Positions 59,043 to 64,000 of a stretch of 64,000 nt of DNA are shown piece by piece (positions within the stretch are counted from its first letter, which is position 1; each line of letters opens with the position of its first letter). Origin of the DNA: Humulus lupulus (Eukaryota > Streptophyta > Magnoliopsida > Rosales > Cannabaceae); assembly GCF_963169125.1 (NCBI RefSeq), contig NC_084796.1, positions 90,938,888 to 91,002,887 of the forward strand, given 5' to 3'. The translations under genes were made by a program, and so were the position numbers. The notes under the pieces were generated by a model that saw only the letters and a program-made list of their open reading frames with translations, was not told the origin of the DNA and ran no database searches.

Positions 59043-59970
59043 TCAGCTTGCCCCGAACACCAAACCGTTTCACTCCTCTCAAAGGTGAAACCCTAAGAAA
59101 CACATGGTCACCAACCTGAAATTCCACGCTTCTGCGTTTCAGGTTTGAGTAACTCTCCTGGCGACTCTGGGAGGCGAGCATTCGCGCTCTAATCTTCTCA
59201 ATCGCCTCATTGGTCATCTGAACCATCTCAGGACCCAAATAACTCCTCTCACCCATCTCATCCCAATGGATAGGTGACCTGCACTTCCTCCCATAAAGCA
59301 TCTCATATGGAGCCACTCCGATAGTCGCCTGATAACTATTGTTGTATGAGAACTCTATCAAAGGGAGATACTTACTCCAAGATCCCCCAAAATCTAACAC
59401 ACAGGCTCGTAGCATATCCTCCAATATCTGAATCGTCCTCTCAGACTGTCCATCTATCTAAGGATGATAAGCTGTACTAAACCGTAACTGCGTGTCCATA
59501 GCCCTCTGCAGACTCTCCCAAAACTTGGAGGTGAAGGTGGGGTCCTTGTCGGATACTATCGACCTCGGAGCCCCATGAAGTCGAACAATTTCCTTCCAAT
59601 ATAACTCGGCATACTGCTCCATAGTATAAGTCGTCCTGACAGGTAAAAAGTGGGCAGACTAGGTATACCTATCCACAATCACCCACACCGAGTCATGCTG
59701 ACCCACGGTCTTCGACAAACCAATCACGAAGTCCATGGTGATATCTTCCCACTTCCATTCTGGAATCCCTAGAGGCTGCAGCAACCCTGCTGGCCACTGA
59801 TGTTCAGCCTTGACCTGCTGACAAGTTAAGCTCTTGGCTACATAATCCACCACATCCCTTTTCATGCCTGACCACCAATACAAAGCTCTCAGATCTTGGT
59901 ACATAATCGTCATACCCGGATGTAAGGAATAAGGAGTGGTATGCGATTCATCTAAGATCTCCTGTCGGAT
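59043..59970 (-). pseudogene. G4 integrase (3'-truncated)
   Basis: The frame 59424-59043 carries SKYLPLIEFSYNNSYQATIG, APYEMLYGRKCRSPIHWDEM and RGVKRFGVRGKLK, where it switches to unrelated sequence that adds about 50 foreign codons to the ORF. The core start ([17 protein letters not shown]) lies in 59659-59800, and the region between is frame-shifted. The H2C2 finger residues (H..H and C..C around 59820-59950) are recognisable. Confidence 0.85.
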
Positions 59971-60480
59971 ATCAGAATCCATTGAAACGTAGATTCGACC
60001 CTTGTACTTCAGTAACCCTCTCTCTGAAATAGAAAAGTCCTTAGCTGCTCCGACTAAGACGTTCTCTCTATGACCTCTCAACTGGGAATCTTTTCCCTGC
60101 GCCTCCTTGATCCTCTCGAGGAGTGTAGACTGAAGAGTGATGTTGGCTAACCGGCCAACCACAAACTCTATACCCACTCTAGTCATCTCCTTAACTAGCT
60201 TATCAGATATCTCTCTCGAATTGAACAACTGTCCTGGGCCTTTCCGACTCAATGCATCAGCCACTACATTAGCCTTCCCATGATGGTATAGGATATCACA
60301 ATCATAATCCTTAACCAAATCCTGCCACCGTCTCTGGCGCATATTCAGATCCTTCTGAGTAAAGAAGTACTTCAAACTCTTGTGGTCAGTGTATATCTCA
60401 CACTTCTCACCATATAGATAATGTCTCCAAATCTTAAGTGCGAATATTACCGCTGCCAACTCCAGATCATGCGGTAGGAT
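59971..60480 (-). pseudogene. G4 RNase H and spacer
   Basis: The open frame 60459-59659 begins in RNase H with [16 protein letters not shown] and [18 protein letters not shown] (the catalytic D in YTDHKSL). It continues through [18 protein letters not shown] and runs on into the integrase finger. The N-terminal boundary at about 60478 is a small deletion that shifts the frame relative to RT. Confidence 0.9.
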
Positions 60481-61703
60481 ATCTCTCCAAATCTCGATGC
60501 ATAGGCTATCACCTTACTTGCTTGCATCAGTACACACCCCAAACCTTGTCTGGAAGCATCACAATAAACCACAAACTTCTCATTATCTGTCGGCAGACTC
60601 AACACTGGCGCTGTGATCAGTCGCCGCTTCAACTCTTTGAAACTATTCTCACATCTATCTGTCCAAACATACTTTGTCTTCTTCTTTGTCAATTCTGTCA
60701 ATGGCGTAGCTATCCTGGAGAATTCTTCAACAAACCGCCGATAATATCCTGCCAATCCCAGAAAATTCCTCACTTCAGGAACACTACTCGGTCTAGGCCA
60801 GTCTCTCAATGCCTCAATATTGCTTGGGTCAACCAGAATCCCCTCCTTACTAATGATATGGCCCAGAAATGTAACTTGTGGTAACCAGAACTCACACTTG
60901 TTGAACTTAGCATATAACCTATGCTCCCTCAACCGTTGAAATACTAACCGCAGATGCTACTCATGCTCTGACTCTGACTGAGAATACACCAAAATGTTGT
61001 CGATGAACACAATCACAAACTTATCTAGATAGTCCTTGAAAACCCTATTCATCATATCCATAAAAGCTGCTGGGGCATTGGTTAATCCAAAGGACATAAC
61101 CAGGAATTCATAGTGTCCATAGCTCGTGCGGAAAGTGGTCTTTGGTATGTCCTCTTCTTTGATCCTTAACTGGTGGTAACCTGACTGGAGATCAATCTTA
61201 GAAAACATTGTCCTTCCCTGTAGCTGGTCAAATAAATCGTCGATCCTAGGCAGTGGATACTTATTCTTAACGGTCAACTTGTTCAGCTCCTTGTAGTCAA
61301 TACACATCCTAAGAGATCCATCCTTCTTCTTGACGAACAACACTGGGGCACCCCATGGTGAGAAACTCGGTTTGATGAACCCCAAATCCAATAACTCCTG
61401 TAATTGAATCTTCAACTCCTTTAACTCTGCCGGAGCCATTCTGTAAGGTGTCCTAGATACCGGCTCCGCCCCTGGTGCCAACTCTATAACAAAGTCAATC
61501 TCCCATTGCGGCGGCAACCCTGGTAGATCTGCTGGAAATAAATCTGGAAGCTCACATACCAATGTGGTCTCACTCGGTCCAACCGACACAACCCTAGAGG
61601 CATCCACAACATTCGCTAGGAATCCTATGCAACCCTCCTGCATCATGTCCTTAGCCCTCAATACTGAAATCATAGGTACCCGCGGTCCACTAACTGTCCC
61701 CAC
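60481..61703 (-). pseudogene. G4 reverse transcriptase (catalytic residue changed)
   Basis: 61703-60957 holds the protease-RT connection ([19 protein letters not shown]), [35 protein letters not shown] and [16 protein letters not shown]. The active site reads FIDNILVYS, where the second aspartate of the family FIDD/YVDD motif is N. 60932-60447 continues with [30 protein letters not shown] and the start of RNase H ([13 protein letters not shown]). One stop separates the two frames at about 60957. Confidence 0.9.
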
Positions 61704-62030
61704 AAATAGAAAGGGTACCTCCCCTTATGGTTAAAAAGTCACCATCCTGCGCTTGCAGTCAATAGTCACCCCATACTTTGATAGCCAATCCATCCCTAGG
61801 ATCATATCGAAGTCATCCACACAAGCTCAATCAGATTAGCAAACAACTCCCTATCATCTACCTCTACTGGTAAAGCTCTAATCCATATCCTAGAGACTAC
61901 CAGTTCCCTAGTCGGCAACAAAGTCTGAAAACCCCTAGCATACAGAATACTGGGTCTACACAACTGATCTATCACTCTAGCAGACACAAACGAATGAGTA
62001 GCTCCCGAATAAAAAAATGCACTATAATAG
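61704..62030 (-). pseudogene. G4 protease (active site lost)
   Basis: The frame 61987-61802 has ARVIDQLCRPSILYARGF and LPTRELVVSRIWIRALPV. The preceding active site can be read as YSGATHSFVS, that is Y in place of the catalytic D, and it lies across a frameshift near 62005. The remaining part (61704-61800) matches the WLSKYG..IDC region. Confidence 0.8.
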
Positions 62031-63060
62031 CACTAGAAATCTGACCTGTCACAACCGAGGGGCTAGCCTCCGCATCAGTCTGAGTCAAAGTGAACACCTT
62101 GGCAGGAGCGAGACTGTCGCTCTTCTTCGGCTCCTCTTTCCTGACTTGTGGGCAGTCCTTCTTCAAATGATTTGCACTCCCACAGACAAAGCAGGCTCTA
62201 ATCCTACACTCACCCTGGTGTCAACGTCTGCACCATGGACACTTGGAAACTCCTCCATTTCTCACTTCCGCCCTGACGGCCACTAGAAGCACCCCGTGCC
62301 CTCCTATCAGAACTGGGAGGAACAAAGGAATCTGGGGCCTTCCTCTTCTGCTCACTGGAGCCACTCCCCCGACTAGATCCAATAAAAGGAGGCACTATGG
62401 CATCGCACCTAAAAGTGCTCTCTTTCCAAATCTGGTCCTTGGCCCCCTCAGCTGTAAGGGCCTTATCCACAACCTGAGCATAGGTAGTAGTCTCTGGATC
62501 CAAGGTGATCTTCACATCACGGGCGATCATAACATTCAATCCCCGTATAAATTTGTCTCTTCTTGCCGCATCTGTCGGCACTAAATCTGGCACAAACTTC
62601 GCCAATCGGTCAAACCTCAAAACATACTCAGTCACGGTCAACCGATTCTGAGTCAAGTTGATGAACTCGTCAACCTTCACAGCTAGGACTGCATCACTGT
62701 AATATTTATCATTAAAAATGTTCCTGAACTCTTCCCAAGTCATCACTGTCATGTTCCTCCTCTGAACTACTACATCCCATCAGATGCAGGCATCCGCTCT
62801 GAACATGTAGCTAGCAAAAGCTACCCTCTCATTCCCCTCAACCCTCACAAAATCCAGAATTGAGGAAATCATATTCATCCACTGCTCTGCCCGCAGTGGG
62901 TCTCATCCACCCTCAAAGATGGGAGGATGCTGTTTCCTAAACCTCCCATATAAGGGTTCCCACCTGTTCTCCACAACAGGTTGAACCGACACTGGCGCAA
63001 CAACCTGCTGAACTGGCAACCCAGTGATCTGTGGAGGGGCCTGCTGTCTTAGTGAACTGG
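62031..63060 (-). pseudogene. G4 gag (broken)
   Basis: The frame 62752-62210 has EEFRNIFNDKYYSDAV, LTVTEYVLRFDRLAKFVPDL, KFIRGLNVMIARDV and the linker. A knuckle remnant with KKDCPQ follows near 62160. 63060-62903 has WEPLYGRFRKQHPPIFEGG, ended by a TGA. A further TGA near 62782 replaces Trp in the A..WWE block. The ORF around the N-terminus starts inside the LTR (63169) because the leader is deleted. Confidence 0.85.
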
Positions 63061-63069
63061 CAACCAAGT

Positions 63070-64000
63070 TGTAACGCCCTACTTCCTTAGAGCCGTTACT
63101 AAGTGAGTTTAAAACGTGCATGTAACTCGCTAATCGAGGTTTTAAGACAACAGTGTAATTAAGCCACAAACAGAGTCATAAACTTTGAAAATAATTTCAT
63201 TTACTGAAAATCATAAAGCGTTTAACATTTGGGATCCCAAAATACTGTTTAGAAATATTTACAACTCAAAAATATAATCAGAGTCGGCTAAACGACAAAA
63301 TCTAGGTTCAGTACAATCATCTCCCAAAATACCCTTGGCCGTGGCAGCCAGGCAAGCCAAACATGTACGCGCCGCTTCACGCTCTCCGTACTCATGGTTG
63401 GTCAACTTTTTCCTTGTTCTTACCTGCACCACAGAGCACCCGTGAGCCGAAGCCCAGCAAGAAAACCCTCACAAGCAGATAACATATGCATATCAAGCAC
63501 TTATCATATAAACATGCCATCAATAGGATATACACATACGGCCATGCCGTCCCAGGCGCTTTACCAGGCCCTGGGTTCGCGGTCCACACCGTAAGGATTT
63601 CCCAGGTATCCTTTAGGGTCTCGCCCTGGCAACTCGCAATCTGCGTGCTAAACGCTGCTCCCGGCCCCTTGCCGCACTCGGCCTTGCACTCCACGTGCTT
63701 AATGCCGTTCTCGGTCCCTTACCATTTCCAGCCTTACCGACCTCGGCCTGCGCCGCTCCCGGCACTTGCCGAACATTCACACATATGCATACATAGCATA
63801 ATAAATCAAATACCAAACATGAATAAACTCAATCAAAGGGCTACGCCCTGCATACACAATCATATAGGGCCTTGCCCTGCATACAAGCTCTACGGGAATA
63901 ACAGTTTTCTTACCAGTGTCCCGAGCTTCCCAAGCACCGCGATCACAAGCATAGTCCTCTAACCCGAGCCTTGAAGAAATCCTAGTCACAACGCATGAAT
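63070..64000 (-). repeat. G4 5' LTR (partial, continues past the window)
   Basis: It begins TGTAACGCCCTAC at 63070 with the same landmarks as the other Tekay LTRs: a GGGATCCCAAAATAC segment near 63230, a GAGCACCCGTGAGCC segment near 63434 and a TTCTTACC segment near 63907. ORFs on either strand at 63392-63989 are chance reading frames in GC-rich LTR sequence. The adjoining bases on the minus strand (ACTTGGTTGCCAGTTC) are a poor primer site. Confidence 0.85.

Larger units (their letters stand above)
59043..64000 (-). mobile_element. G4: Ty3/gypsy Tekay-like element, 3'-truncated, running off the window
   Basis: On the minus strand: 5' LTR (from beyond 64000 to 63070), a nearly absent leader, gag, protease, RT, RNase H, and integrase ending at about 59043 inside the C-terminal domain. 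The chromodomain and 3' LTR are missing. Stops, frameshifts and catalytic changes mark it as dead, but the domains are long and easy to read. Confidence 0.85.

Noticed and set aside
60438..60884. 148-codon plus-strand ORF
   Set aside because: It is antisense to clear G4 RT and RNase H sequence, a shadow frame.
63486..63962. 158-codon plus-strand ORF near the window end
   Set aside because: It is inside the G4 LTR; other LTRs of the family have no such frame and it has no domain.
1..64000. tRNA, rRNA, CRISPR array, bacterial operon or integrated plant virus
   Set aside because: I looked for tRNA cloverleaf boxes, rRNA-like conserved stretches, regular direct repeats with spacers and pararetrovirus motifs. 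Everything coding fits plant LTR retrotransposons instead.

Overview
This window is intergenic, transposon-packed chromosomal DNA from a flowering plant. I found no host protein gene, rRNA, tRNA or CRISPR array that I can support. Plant-type LTR retrotransposons of several lineages dominate: Ty3/gypsy Tekay-like chromoviruses, Ty3/gypsy Tat and Athila, and Ty1/copia. They come with CACTA and Mutator-like DNA transposon remnants and AT-rich spacers. The Tekay-type LTRs that begin TGTAACGCCC remind me of eudicots such as hemp or hop, but this is recall only and weak.

Layout. 290-1140 is one end of a CACTA-like element. About 1500-4616 is an old gypsy-like LTR. 4617-11282 is a minus-strand copia element (C1) cut off inside its reverse transcriptase but keeping its leader, primer site and 5' LTR. 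11385-50626 is a plus-strand Tat element (T1), truncated on the left and split by two large insertions. The first, 12402-28526, is a minus-strand Tat element (T2), whose 3' LTR is itself split by a minus-strand Tekay element (G1, 12985-22760). The second, 32583-48162, is a plus-strand Tekay element (G2). Inside G2 lie a rearranged minus-strand Tekay copy (G3, 34234-41524) and a copia fragment with one LTR (C2, 42752-47119). To the right come an AT-rich spacer, an Athila 3' remnant (about 51690-52180), a Tekay solo LTR (52197-54415), a CACTA remnant (about 54430-54720) and an AT-rich stretch. Next are a 1.2-kb terminal-inverted-repeat element with an 8-bp target duplication (56138-57337), another AT-rich stretch, and a minus-strand Tekay element (G4, from 59043) whose 5' LTR runs off the window.

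The most interesting content is the pair of antisense genes inside the two Tat elements. Between the pol genes and the 3' LTR, on the strand opposite to pol, each carries a plant-gene-like unit: TATA box, pyrimidine-rich leader, an intron (or candidate intron) whose 3' splice site directly abuts the ATG, and a decayed coding region. In T1 two further GT-AG introns (88 and 75 bp) keep the reading frame, and G2 landed exactly at the start of its third exon. The T2 copy has a TATA box, a 31-codon first exon, a 407-bp phase-0 intron and a second exon. Extra antisense ORFs are known from the Tat lineage. The two-copy promoter, intron and coding architecture seen here is the feature most worth following up.

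All coding regions are broken by stops, frameshifts or deletions, and many stops look like C-to-T changes expected from methylated, silenced transposons. Coordinates of LTR ends rest on TG..CA ends, primer sites, polypurine tracts and comparison between copies within the window. Identities were judged by eye.
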